From a virus, in IMG/VR virus record IMGVR_UViG_3300023179_004109, positions 1 to 55,127 of that record: a stretch of DNA of 55,127 nt. One strand, 5' to 3'. Position 1 is the first letter of the stretch; every line of letters begins with the position of its first letter. This document shows positions 1 through 6,994 of the stretch, piece after piece. The translations under genes were made by a program, and so were the position numbers. The notes beneath the pieces were generated by a model. The model saw only the letters and a program-made list of their open reading frames with translations. It did no database searches and was not told the origin of the DNA.

Positions 1-2
1 GA

Positions 3-74
3 TGTCCTCTCTCCAAGAAGGTGTTCAGTCCAGCAGGCCCAGACGCATGTCCTGATAAAAAATGGAAACAATAA
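3..74 (+). CDS. C-terminal fragment of an upstream gene (partial)
   Basis: A reading frame open from the window edge codes for about 23 residues (CPLSKKVFSPAGP then DACPDKKWKQ) and stops with TAA at 72-74, 10 bases before the next ATG. That tight spacing is what is expected for the end of the preceding tail or head gene. The first 55 bases are clearly richer in G+C than the rest of the window. The frame used by the next gene is also open to the window edge but has no start codon before position 85. Too little is visible to name a product. Confidence 0.35.
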   Translation, partial: CPLSKKVFSPAGPDACPDKKWKQ

Positions 75-84
75 AATAAAGACT

Positions 85-360
85 ATGTCAGAATCAACAA
101 AACAGCTAACAGCTGAAGAACTACAAAGCATTAAAGATCTACAACAACAATACAATAAATTTGTATTTGAATTGGGTAGTATTGAAGCACAACTACAAGC
201 GTTACTAGCTCAAAAAACACGTATCGAAACCGAAAAAGACAATATCATTAGCGATATTACTAAATTAGGTGATAGAGAAAGAGAAGTAGTAACAGCATTA
301 CAAGAAAAATATGGCGTAGGGAATATTAATCCCGAGACTGGTGAAATTACCGCATTTTAA
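85..360 (+). CDS. Small coiled-coil protein preceding the tail sheath
   Basis: The product is 91 residues long, hydrophilic and almost entirely helical in character: residues about 8-75 are rich in Q, E, K, L and I with heptad-like spacing, suggesting one long coiled coil. The tail VGNINPETGEITAF looks like a short extended peptide. The ATG at 85 is preceded by an A-rich leader without a Shine-Dalgarno sequence. It lies directly before the sheath gene, so a virion or tail-assembly role is likely, but I do not recognise a named family. It could equally be a small chaperone-like protein. Confidence 0.75.
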   Translation: MSESTKQLTAEELQSIKDLQQQYNKFVFELGSIEAQLQALLAQKTRIETEKDNIISDITKLGDREREVVTALQEKYGVGNINPETGEITAF

Positions 361-393
361 TTAAATAACCTCTGCGTTTTGTATGGTTCTATG

Positions 394-401
394 GATATTT
401 A
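394..401 (+). promoter_or_regulatory. Weak TATATTTA-like promoter element before the sheath gene
   Basis: GATATTTA differs by one base from the TATATTTA element that recurs before genes across the window. It lies 44 bases upstream of the sheath ATG. No TTTG box is found at the expected distance upstream, so this is a weak call. Confidence 0.3.
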
Positions 402-445
402 TTACTAGGTAATCCTAATAATAAAAATCTAAACAACTATACAAA

Positions 446-2461
446 ATGAGCGAGGTAATCCTTAGTCCTGGAGTATTCCAGATCGAATCAGACCAAAGTC
501 TATACACACAAGCACCACAAGTACTTGGAGCCGCTATAGTAGGTCCAACTGTAAGTGGTCGTCCATATGTACCAACATATGTTACTACATACAGTCAATA
601 CTTATCACTATTCGGTGATGATTTTAAAAGTGGCAGTTATTATTACGAATATTTCACATCACTAGCAGCAAAAGAATACTTTAATAATGGTGGCCAAACA
701 CTATTAGTAACTAGAATCATTAGTGGTTCAGCTAATATTGGTACTTATGCTACAGCAATTCCAATTGCTATTAGTACCTTAACCAATGGTATCGCTGCTT
801 CAGCGTCTTTAAATTTAACTAATGCTGCTACTGCTCAACATTCGGCTTCTATCAACGGAACCTATACTTTAAGTTTATCTGGATCATCTGTACAGGATGT
901 TTATAATAGACTTACAGGTTCAGCAGCTTATAGTGCTATTTCTAGTAGTGTTGTTAGTGCTTCATTTTCAACTCCAAATATAATATTTACTGCTATTCCT
1001 AAAGGAACAATAGGTAATATATACAATGTTGTTTCAGGAAGTACAACAACTAATTTTGCAGGTGGTGGTAATGATATTAGTTCATTTACACTTGAAGCAT
1101 TATCTTGGGGTGATCAATTAAATAACCAATCTACATCATCTATAAACGGTGCTTTAGCTAGTGGTTCAATGTCAAATGTACGTTGGGAAGTAACTAACGT
1201 AAATAGTGGTAGTAATGGTGGTACATTTACAATCATAATACGTCGTGGTGATGATAACCAATCTCAAAAGAATATCTTAGAAACATGGGCAAACGTAAGT
1301 TTAGACCCACAATTACCTAACTACATCTCTCGCGTTATTGGTGATTTGAAACCAGTATATAACGTTGCAAATGGATATGTAGATTATCAAGGTACATATG
1401 CTAACGCTTCTCAATACGTTCGTGTATCAGCAGTAACTACTCCAAACGTCGATTCAATTGACAATAACGGTAACTTTAAAACTGGATCATATGCTAATAC
1501 TTTACCATTAGTAGGAAGTGGTTCATATGGTGGTGGTTTTATAGGAGGAGTTGCAGATACAAATGTAGCAAAATTAATGAATGAAAATATTACCTCAACA
1601 AACATTCAAGGATTTGCACCGGCTGATTACAATACAGCATTTACATTATTATCGAATAGAGACGAATATCAATTTAACGTATTAATGGCACCAGGAATTG
1701 GATTAGATTGCTCTGCTGCTGCAAATATGATTGCATGTGTTGAAGGTAGAGGAGATGCAATTGCTATTACAGGCGCGGGAGTATATGGTACCTCAATTAC
1801 AGGTGCTACAACTAATGCTGCTGGTCAATCAAGTAACTACGCCGCAACTTACTATCCATGGATTCAATTATATTCAACACAATTAGGTAAAGTTGTATGG
1901 TGTCCACCATCAACAGTAATCGGTGGTGTATTAGCATTCAACGACCAAGTAGGTGCTGAATGGTTTGCTCCAGCAGGTTTAAACAGAGGTGGTGTTCCAT
2001 CAGTAGTACGTGCAGAACGCAGATTACAACAAACAGATAGAGATACATTATACACAGGAAACGTTAACCCATTAGCTACATTCCCAGGAACTGGAGTTTG
2101 TGTTTGGGGTCAGAAAACATTACAACGTAAACCAACAGCATTAGATCGCGTAAACGTTCGTCGTTTATTGATTGCATTGAAAGGATACATTGGTGAAGTT
2201 TCACGTAACTTGGTATTTGAACAAAATACAACTGTAACAAGAAATAGTTTCTTAGCTAGAGTTAATCCATACTTAGAATCAGTAGTACAACGTCAAGGTT
2301 TGTATGCTTACAAAGTAGTAATGGATGATACAAATAACACAGCTGATGTAGTAGATCGTAACCAATTGGTAGGTCAAATCTATATTCAACCAACAAAAAC
2401 TGCTGAGTTTATTATCTTGAACTTCAACATATTACCAACTGGCGCTACATTCCCTGCATAA
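446..2461 (+). CDS. Tail sheath protein (T4 gp18-like)
   Basis: This 671-residue protein is the contractile tail sheath subunit, which polymerises around the tail tube and shortens during injection. The N-terminus (LSPGVFQIESDQS, then a Thr/Tyr-rich segment with YSQYLSLFGD) is the classic sheath start. The last ~150 residues carry the conserved sheath C-terminal domain, with a basic helix (DRVNVRRLLIALKGYI), a RNSFLARVNPYLESV-type segment and a hydrophobic terminal strand. The length is close to T4 gp18 (659). The middle is Ser/Thr/Gly-rich and variable, as is usual for the surface-exposed insertion domains. The tube gene follows 49 bases downstream, the canonical sheath-tube order. Confidence 0.95.
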   Translation: MSEVILSPGVFQIESDQSLYTQAPQVLGAAIVGPTVSGRPYVPTYVTTYSQYLSLFGDDFKSGSYYYEYFTSLAAKEYFNNGGQTLLVTRIISGSANIGTYATAIPIAISTLTNGIAASASLNLTNAATAQHSASINGTYTLSLSGSSVQDVYNRLTGSAAYSAISSSVVSASFSTPNIIFTAIPKGTIGNIYNVVSGSTTTNFAGGGNDISSFTLEALSWGDQLNNQSTSSINGALASGSMSNVRWEVTNVNSGSNGGTFTIIIRRGDDNQSQKNILETWANVSLDPQLPNYISRVIGDLKPVYNVANGYVDYQGTYANASQYVRVSAVTTPNVDSIDNNGNFKTGSYANTLPLVGSGSYGGGFIGGVADTNVAKLMNENITSTNIQGFAPADYNTAFTLLSNRDEYQFNVLMAPGIGLDCSAAANMIACVEGRGDAIAITGAGVYGTSITGATTNAAGQSSNYAATYYPWIQLYSTQLGKVVWCPPSTVIGGVLAFNDQVGAEWFAPAGLNRGGVPSVVRAERRLQQTDRDTLYTGNVNPLATFPGTGVCVWGQKTLQRKPTALDRVNVRRLLIALKGYIGEVSRNLVFEQNTTVTRNSFLARVNPYLESVVQRQGLYAYKVVMDDTNNTADVVDRNQLVGQIYIQPTKTAEFIILNFNILPTGATFPA

Positions 2462-2476
2462 GGGATGTAGTTCTTT

Positions 2477-2484
2477 AATATTTA
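2477..2484 (+). promoter_or_regulatory. TATATTTA-like promoter element before the tube gene
   Basis: AATATTTA, one base off the recurring TATATTTA element, sits 26 bases before the tail tube ATG, about the same spacing as before the genes at 3092 and 6643. No clear upstream TTTG box is present. Confidence 0.4.
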
Positions 2485-2510
2485 TTAATAGATAAAAAAC
2501 ACAACATAAA

Positions 2511-2999
2511 ATGGCAGTATTAAATCCAAATGAAATCATGTTTACAGCGTTTGAACCTAAGGTTGCAAATCGCTTTATCATGTATATAGACGGTATTCCC
2601 GCATACTTAATTAAAAAAGCTAATGCTCCTGGATTTGATGCCAGTGAGATTACATTAGATCACATTAACGTTTACCGTAAAATTAAAGGTAAAGTTAAAT
2701 GGAACGACATAACAATGGAATTGTATGATCCAATCACTCCAAGTGGTGCACAATCTGTAATGGAATGGGCTCGTTTGGCACATGAATCAGTAACAGGCCG
2801 TGATGGTTATTCCGATTTTTACAAGAAAGATCTTACTTTAAACGTTTTAGGACCAGTAGGCGATATCGTTGGAGAGTGGATTATCAAAGGAGCTTATGTT
2901 AAAACAGCTACATTTGGTGATTATGATTGGGCAACAGGTGATGCAGCTATTTCACTTAGTGTAACAGTTGCTATGGATTATTGCGTATTGAATTTCTAG
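2511..2999 (+). CDS. Tail tube protein (T4 gp19-like)
   Basis: This 162-residue protein is the major subunit of the inner tail tube. The size matches T4 gp19 (163). It begins with a FEPKVANRFIMYIDGIPAYLI-type strand, followed by KGKVKWNDITMELYDPI and an SGAQSVMEWARLAHE segment, all typical of gp19-family tubes. It lies directly after the sheath gene and before the assembly-chaperone and tape-measure genes, the standard contractile-tail order. It is followed by a strong terminator hairpin. Confidence 0.93.
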   Translation: MAVLNPNEIMFTAFEPKVANRFIMYIDGIPAYLIKKANAPGFDASEITLDHINVYRKIKGKVKWNDITMELYDPITPSGAQSVMEWARLAHESVTGRDGYSDFYKKDLTLNVLGPVGDIVGEWIIKGAYVKTATFGDYDWATGDAAISLSVTVAMDYCVLNF

Positions 3000-3019
3000 A
3001 ATCTTATACAATTTTAAGA

Positions 3020-3055
3020 AAAGCGTTTACCTATTTGGTAAGCGCTTTCTTTCTG
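3020..3055 (+). terminator. Rho-independent terminator after the tube gene
   Basis: AAGCGTTTACC (3021-3031) pairs with GGTAAGCGCTT (3037-3047) around a five-base TATTT loop, with one G-U pair and an extra A-T pair at the base. The T-rich run TCTTTCT follows. It lies 20 bases after the tube stop. The promoter for the next gene overlaps its 3' half. Confidence 0.85.
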
Positions 3056-3065
3056 CATATATTTA
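3034..3065 (+). promoter_or_regulatory. Bacteroidota-type promoter (TTTG-N20-TATATTTA)
   Basis: TTTG at 3034-3037 and TATATTTA at 3058-3065 are separated by exactly 20 bases, matching the known Bacteroidota primary-sigma layout of TTTG, 19-21 bases, TAnnTTTG apart from the last base. The element is 26 bases before the ATG at 3092. The TTTG lies partly in the terminator loop, so this region is a compact terminator-promoter switch between transcription units. Confidence 0.65.
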
Positions 3066-3091
3066 TATACGAACAAAAATAAAATAAGTTT

Positions 3092-3850
3092 ATGGCTGAA
3101 TTAAATTTACCAACAGAAATAGTTACATTACCATCAAAAGGTTTATTGTATCCTAAAGACTCACCACTTTCCAAAGGCGAAATTGAAATGAAATATATGA
3201 CGGCTAAGGAAGAAGATATCCTTACCAACAGCAATTTCATTCGTCAAGGTACAGTAATAGACAAACTATTACAAGCATTAATCGTTACAAAAATCAACTA
3301 CGATGAATTATTAATCGGCGATAAAAATGCTATACTTATCGCAGCTCGCATACTTGGATATGGTGCTGATTACTCGTTTAAATATACCAACGAACGCGGA
3401 CAAGAAACAGAAGCAAGTGTTGATTTATCAACATTAGATGAAAAACCAATAGACGAATCTTTATTTACAGCGGGTGTAAATGATTTTACTTTTAGTTTAC
3501 CTAAATCAAGTAATACTATTACGTTTAAGTTATTAACACACGGTGATGAAAAAAAGATTGAAGCTGAAATTAAAGGATTACAAAAACTAAACCCAAATAG
3601 TTCATCCGATGTAACAACTCGTATGAAATATATGATTACATCAATAAATGGTGATAGAGAAGCAAAAGCAGTACGCGACTTCGTAGATAACTACTTACTA
3701 GCACCAGACGCTAGAGCATTACGTGAATACTACGCTAAAGTACAACCAGATATTAACCTTAAGTTTATGCCTGACGATGAAAATTATACAGGGGAGGGTA
3801 TAGCGATTCCAATTTCGCTTAACTTTTTTTGGCCTGACTCCGGAGTATAG
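3092..3850 (+). CDS. Tail assembly / baseplate protein, T4 gp26-like, upstream frame of a frameshift pair
   Basis: The 252-residue product starts with a conserved TLPSKGLLYPKDSPL segment followed by KGEIEMKYMTAKEEDIL, resembling the T4 baseplate hub gp26 (T4_baseplate) family. It lies between the tube and tape-measure genes, the position held in most long-tailed phages by the first tail assembly chaperone. The zero frame ends in TAG at 3848-3850, shortly after a run of seven T, where ribosomes could move to the +1 frame and continue to 4100. It is therefore best read as the short product of a gpG/gpGT-like pair. Family membership is moderately sure; the chaperone role is inferred from position. 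Confidence 0.8.
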   Translation: MAELNLPTEIVTLPSKGLLYPKDSPLSKGEIEMKYMTAKEEDILTNSNFIRQGTVIDKLLQALIVTKINYDELLIGDKNAILIAARILGYGADYSFKYTNERGQETEASVDLSTLDEKPIDESLFTAGVNDFTFSLPKSSNTITFKLLTHGDEKKIEAEIKGLQKLNPNSSSDVTTRMKYMITSINGDREAKAVRDFVDNYLLAPDARALREYYAKVQPDINLKFMPDDENYTGEGIAIPISLNFFWPDSGV

Positions 3851-4100
3851 ACCACATCTATTTAAACAAATACATGAAATTGTATTTCATGGTGGTGGGG
3901 GTTATGATTGGGAAACCGTCTATAATATGCCATTATGGTTGCGTCGTACTACATTTAATTTATTAAATGAACATTTTAATAAACAAAATGAAGAAACTGA
4001 AAAGCAACAAAATATGCTAAAAAATAATAAATCTAGCAAAGAGATATCACGCCCCAATATTGCTAATCCAACCTATACCGCGAAGGTCCCACGAAAGTAG
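3804..4100 (+). CDS. Downstream tail-assembly frame (gp51-like), probably made by +1 frameshift
   Basis: The +1 frame is open from just after a TAG at 3801-3803 to the stop at 4098-4100. It encodes LTPEYRPHLFKQIHEIVFHG, then a GYDWETVYNMPLWLRR segment and a charged tail. The YNMP-WLRR motif resembles gp51-type baseplate assembly proteins of T4-like phages. The conserved part begins well before the first in-frame ATG at 3927, so independent initiation would lose it. Fusion at the seven-T run would give a product of about 335 residues. The order (tube, frame 1, frame 2, tape measure) is that of classic tail assembly chaperone frameshift genes. Confidence 0.7.
   Translation, partial: RFQFRLTFFGLTPEYRPHLFKQIHEIVFHGGGGYDWETVYNMPLWLRRTTFNLLNEHFNKQNEETEKQQNMLKNNKSSKEISRPNIANPTYTAKVPRK
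3824..3830 (+). promoter_or_regulatory. Candidate programmed +1 frameshift site (seven-T run)
   Basis: The zero-frame codons are AAC TTT TTT TGG. A phenylalanine tRNA on the second TTT can slide one base forward onto another TTT with full pairing, after which GGC CTG ACT continues the downstream frame. The overlap in which a shift can occur is only 3804-3850, and this is the only long homopolymer in it. A -1 shift does not reach the downstream frame; it meets TGA at once. Confidence 0.6.
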
Positions 4101-4106
4101 GGCCTT
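4083..4106 (+). terminator. GC-rich hairpin, possible terminator before the tape measure gene
   Basis: AAGG and CCC on the left pair with GGG and CCTT on the right around a nine-base loop, with one bulged T. The stem overlaps the stop codon of the downstream tail-assembly frame. The sequence after it is T-rich (CCCTTATATTTA) but has no clean U run, and it merges into the next promoter element. Confidence 0.5.
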
Positions 4107-4110
4107 CCCT

Positions 4111-4118
4111 TATATTTA
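4111..4118 (+). promoter_or_regulatory. TATATTTA promoter element before the tape measure gene
   Basis: An exact TATATTTA lies 19 bases before the ATG at 4138 and directly after the hairpin at 4083-4106. No TTTG is seen about 20 bases upstream, so it may use a phage-specific or extended form of the promoter. Confidence 0.5.
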
Positions 4119-4137
4119 TACTATATACTAATATAAT

Positions 4138-6603
4138 ATGGCAGACCCAACAGCAGAAGATATAAAAAGACTAGCCGAACAACAGGCAAAATTTAATGCT
4201 GAGATGAATAAAACTCAAGATTTACTTGAGTCTATAGATAATATCATAAGCGATAATCTTACTAAAAGCTTAGAAGATAGTCTTAAAGCGACTAGAGCCT
4301 TAAATACTGATTTTTCTTCTGGGATAGACATCACTAAACGACTATCAGAAGCTCAAAAGAAATCAACTAGAGAGATAGAAGAACTAGAATTTCAAAGAAG
4401 TAGAAATTTAGCAAAACAAGCTAATACTAGAAAAGGAGAAAAATTAGAAGAATTATTAGCTGAAAAACGTATATTAGATGCTCAATTAAAAATAATTAAT
4501 AATAATGATAACAATTTGCGCTCTCTTCAAAATGCTATTGAGGTTGAAAAACAAATTGCTGCTGAAAAAGAAAAAGCAACAGAAGAATTAAAAAAACAAA
4601 ATAGTTTAGCTAATGTTATTAAAAATGCAGCTAAAGATACTTTTAAAGATTATACAAAATTATTTTCAGTAGCTGGTATCTTCCAAACAATAGTAGAGGG
4701 AGCATTACGATTTGATAAAACATCAGCAGAGATAGGAAAAAATATAGGTTATGGAGCAGGTCAGGCTGGATTGATGGCTGCCAAAATGCAAGGGATTGCT
4801 TTAAGTTCAAGTAACATAAACGTTACTATGAAAAATGCATCCGAAGCTATGGGTGAATTAAATGCAGCTACTGGACTTGTAGCTAACTATTCAAAAGATA
4901 CTTTAGTAACACAGATAATGTTAACCAAGCAATTTGGTTTAACAGGAGAAGAAGCAGCAGGAATATATAAATTTTCAGTTCTAACAGGAAAATCATCTGA
5001 AAAAGTTAATGATGAAATGGTGGGTGCCTTCGTAGCAACCAGAAATGCATCAAAAGTAGGGGTTGATTTTAAAAAAACAATGGCCGAAGCTTCAAAAGTA
5101 TCAGGCCAATTAGCAGCAAACCTACAAAATAACCCAGCAAAAATTGTAGCGGCCGTAGTGCAGATGAAAGCATTAGGTACTTCATTAGAACAAACAAAAA
5201 ATCAAGGTGCTTCTCTTTTAAACTTTGAATCATCTATTAGTAAAGAATTAGATGCTGAGTTATTAACTGGTAAGCAATTAAATCTTGAAAAAGCAAGAGC
5301 AGCTGCATTATCTGGTGATCAAGTAACATTAGCAGAAGAATTAAATAAAAATGTAGGTACATTAGCTGATTATCAAAAAATGAATGTACTACAGCAAGAT
5401 GCATTAGCAGACGCTGTAGGTTTAACATCAGATCAATTAGCAGATCAGTTAGCTAAACAAAAATTAGCTCAAGAAAGTGGAAAATCATTAGCACAAATAA
5501 CTAAAGAAGAGGCATTAGAAGCACAAAAGCGACAAGATATACAAAAGAAGTTTAATGTTCTTTTAGAAAAAGTACAAGACTTAATAGGCAATATAGGAGT
5601 ATTATTTCAACCAGTTTTATTTGTTCTTGGAAAAATAACAGATAACGCTTTTGTATTTTATGGTTTACTAGCATTAATACTAGCAAGAACTAAATTACTA
5701 GGAACTTCTTTTACAGGAGTAGGAAGTAGTTTTAAAGGAATACTAGGAAAAATAACAGGAAAAGGAGGGGTTGGAGGAGCTGGAGTAGAAGATGCAGCAA
5801 AATCAACAGCTGATGTTGGCGGAAAAGCAGGAGCAGGTGGACCTAAAGCAGGAGAAGGAATTAAAAATACACTTAAAGGAATATCATCTGGTATTTCTTC
5901 ATTTAGTAAAGTTAGTCCGGCTGATATAGCTAAATTAGCATTTTCAGCTTTAGCCTTAGTAGCTTTAACCCCGGCAATCCCTGCTTTATTATTATTACAA
6001 TTAGTAAATGGAAAATTAATACAGAGTGCATTAACTGGAGTAGGGAAGGGATTAGCAGCATTTGGAAAAGCAGTATCAGCAGCAGCTCCGGAAATTCTAA
6101 TAGGTGAATTATTATTAGCAGGATTAGGATTATCATTAATGACATTTGTTCCTATTATTGAAGCTGTGGGTAAGGTTGTAGTTAATGTCTTCACCGCAAT
6201 AGCAGATGGAGTATCTTCTATAATAACTAGTATAGGAGATGTAGCTGCTAAATTAGGTGAAATTACACCTATGTTATTATTATTAGGCCCTGCTTTATTT
6301 GGGGTAGCAGCAGGTTTAGGAGCTATGGCTTTATCTTCTTTCTTTGCTATGCCTGTTATAGGGGCTTTAACCGCACTAGGTTTAGTAGCACCAGCTTTAT
6401 CGGCTTTAGGTATTGGTGGTGGTGGTGGTACAAAAGAAGAAGGAATTAAAGGAGCTATATCACCCGATTCAACGGCAATGATTGCAGCTATTAATGAAGT
6501 AAGAGATGCTATAAATAAATTATATAGTAAAGATTCATCAGTTCACATAGATGGTAAAAAAGTAGGTACCACATTAGCTCAAGGTTCACATAAAGTAGCG
6601 TAA
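4138..6603 (+). CDS. Tail length tape measure protein
   Basis: This 821-residue protein is expected to set tail length and to thread the tube lumen. Residues 1-160 are charged and coiled-coil-like (repeated E, K, Q, L), followed by long alanine-rich helices. Hydrophobic segments lie near residues 490-520 and between about 600 and 770, and a Gly/Ala-rich linker lies near 530-580. Such a coiled-coil N-terminal half with hydrophobic C-terminal half is typical of tape measure proteins. The end (DGKKVGTTLAQGSHKV) is a short motif seen at the C-terminus of several phage tape measures. It directly follows the tail-assembly frameshift pair and precedes baseplate genes. Confidence 0.85.
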   Translation: MADPTAEDIKRLAEQQAKFNAEMNKTQDLLESIDNIISDNLTKSLEDSLKATRALNTDFSSGIDITKRLSEAQKKSTREIEELEFQRSRNLAKQANTRKGEKLEELLAEKRILDAQLKIINNNDNNLRSLQNAIEVEKQIAAEKEKATEELKKQNSLANVIKNAAKDTFKDYTKLFSVAGIFQTIVEGALRFDKTSAEIGKNIGYGAGQAGLMAAKMQGIALSSSNINVTMKNASEAMGELNAATGLVANYSKDTLVTQIMLTKQFGLTGEEAAGIYKFSVLTGKSSEKVNDEMVGAFVATRNASKVGVDFKKTMAEASKVSGQLAANLQNNPAKIVAAVVQMKALGTSLEQTKNQGASLLNFESSISKELDAELLTGKQLNLEKARAAALSGDQVTLAEELNKNVGTLADYQKMNVLQQDALADAVGLTSDQLADQLAKQKLAQESGKSLAQITKEEALEAQKRQDIQKKFNVLLEKVQDLIGNIGVLFQPVLFVLGKITDNAFVFYGLLALILARTKLLGTSFTGVGSSFKGILGKITGKGGVGGAGVEDAAKSTADVGGKAGAGGPKAGEGIKNTLKGISSGISSFSKVSPADIAKLAFSALALVALTPAIPALLLLQLVNGKLIQSALTGVGKGLAAFGKAVSAAAPEILIGELLLAGLGLSLMTFVPIIEAVGKVVVNVFTAIADGVSSIITSIGDVAAKLGEITPMLLLLGPALFGVAAGLGAMALSSFFAMPVIGALTALGLVAPALSALGIGGGGGTKEEGIKGAISPDSTAMIAAINEVRDAINKLYSKDSSVHIDGKKVGTTLAQGSHKVA

Positions 6604-6609
6604 TATTTC

Positions 6610-6617
6610 AATATTTA
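6610..6617 (+). promoter_or_regulatory. TATATTTA-like promoter element
   Basis: AATATTTA followed by TAT lies 25 bases before the ATG at 6643, matching the spacing before the tube gene. One base differs from the common element and no TTTG box is clear. Confidence 0.35.
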
Positions 6618-6642
6618 TATCAAACAATAAAACAATACAATC

Positions 6643-6984
6643 ATGCCAGTAATTGACCAATTATCAAAAAGCAACTTAAGCTTAGCAGGTAACGGATTTA
6701 ATCCACAACCAAACAGTGCTGCTTGGGGATACATAGATGCCTCATCAAACTTAGACCCAGCCGCTAGTAGCTTACAAAATACATACTCTGTAAACAGTAC
6801 ACCAAATGTTAAGTTAAAAGACTTCAACAAAAACGGTGTAACTACAGTTAAAGCTGAATCTAGATTAGACGAATTAGATCCAAACGCTCCAAAATTACAA
6901 CCAAGAGGAGTAGTATCTCAAGCATATAAATCAAAATCAGGTCTTACATATAAAGACTTAGGACCAGCAGGCGGACGTTACTAA
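6643..6984 (+). CDS. Small hypothetical virion protein
   Basis: The product has 113 residues, no cysteine and no membrane segment, and is rich in N, S, P and L. It contains DASSNLDPAASSLQNTYSVN and ends in YKDLGPAGGRY. It looks largely extended rather than globular, like a small baseplate or tube-associated peptide. It sits between the tape measure and the tube-initiator-like gene, 10 bases before the latter, so a structural role is likely. I do not recognise the family. Confidence 0.7.
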   Translation: MPVIDQLSKSNLSLAGNGFNPQPNSAAWGYIDASSNLDPAASSLQNTYSVNSTPNVKLKDFNKNGVTTVKAESRLDELDPNAPKLQPRGVVSQAYKSKSGLTYKDLGPAGGRY

Positions 6985-6994
6985 TACTATATAA

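Noticed and set aside
5658-6194. Minus-strand frame (178 codons) antisense to the tape measure gene
   Set aside because: Pro/Ala/Asn-rich mirror of Gly/Ala/Leu codons of the tape measure protein. No start context or motif.
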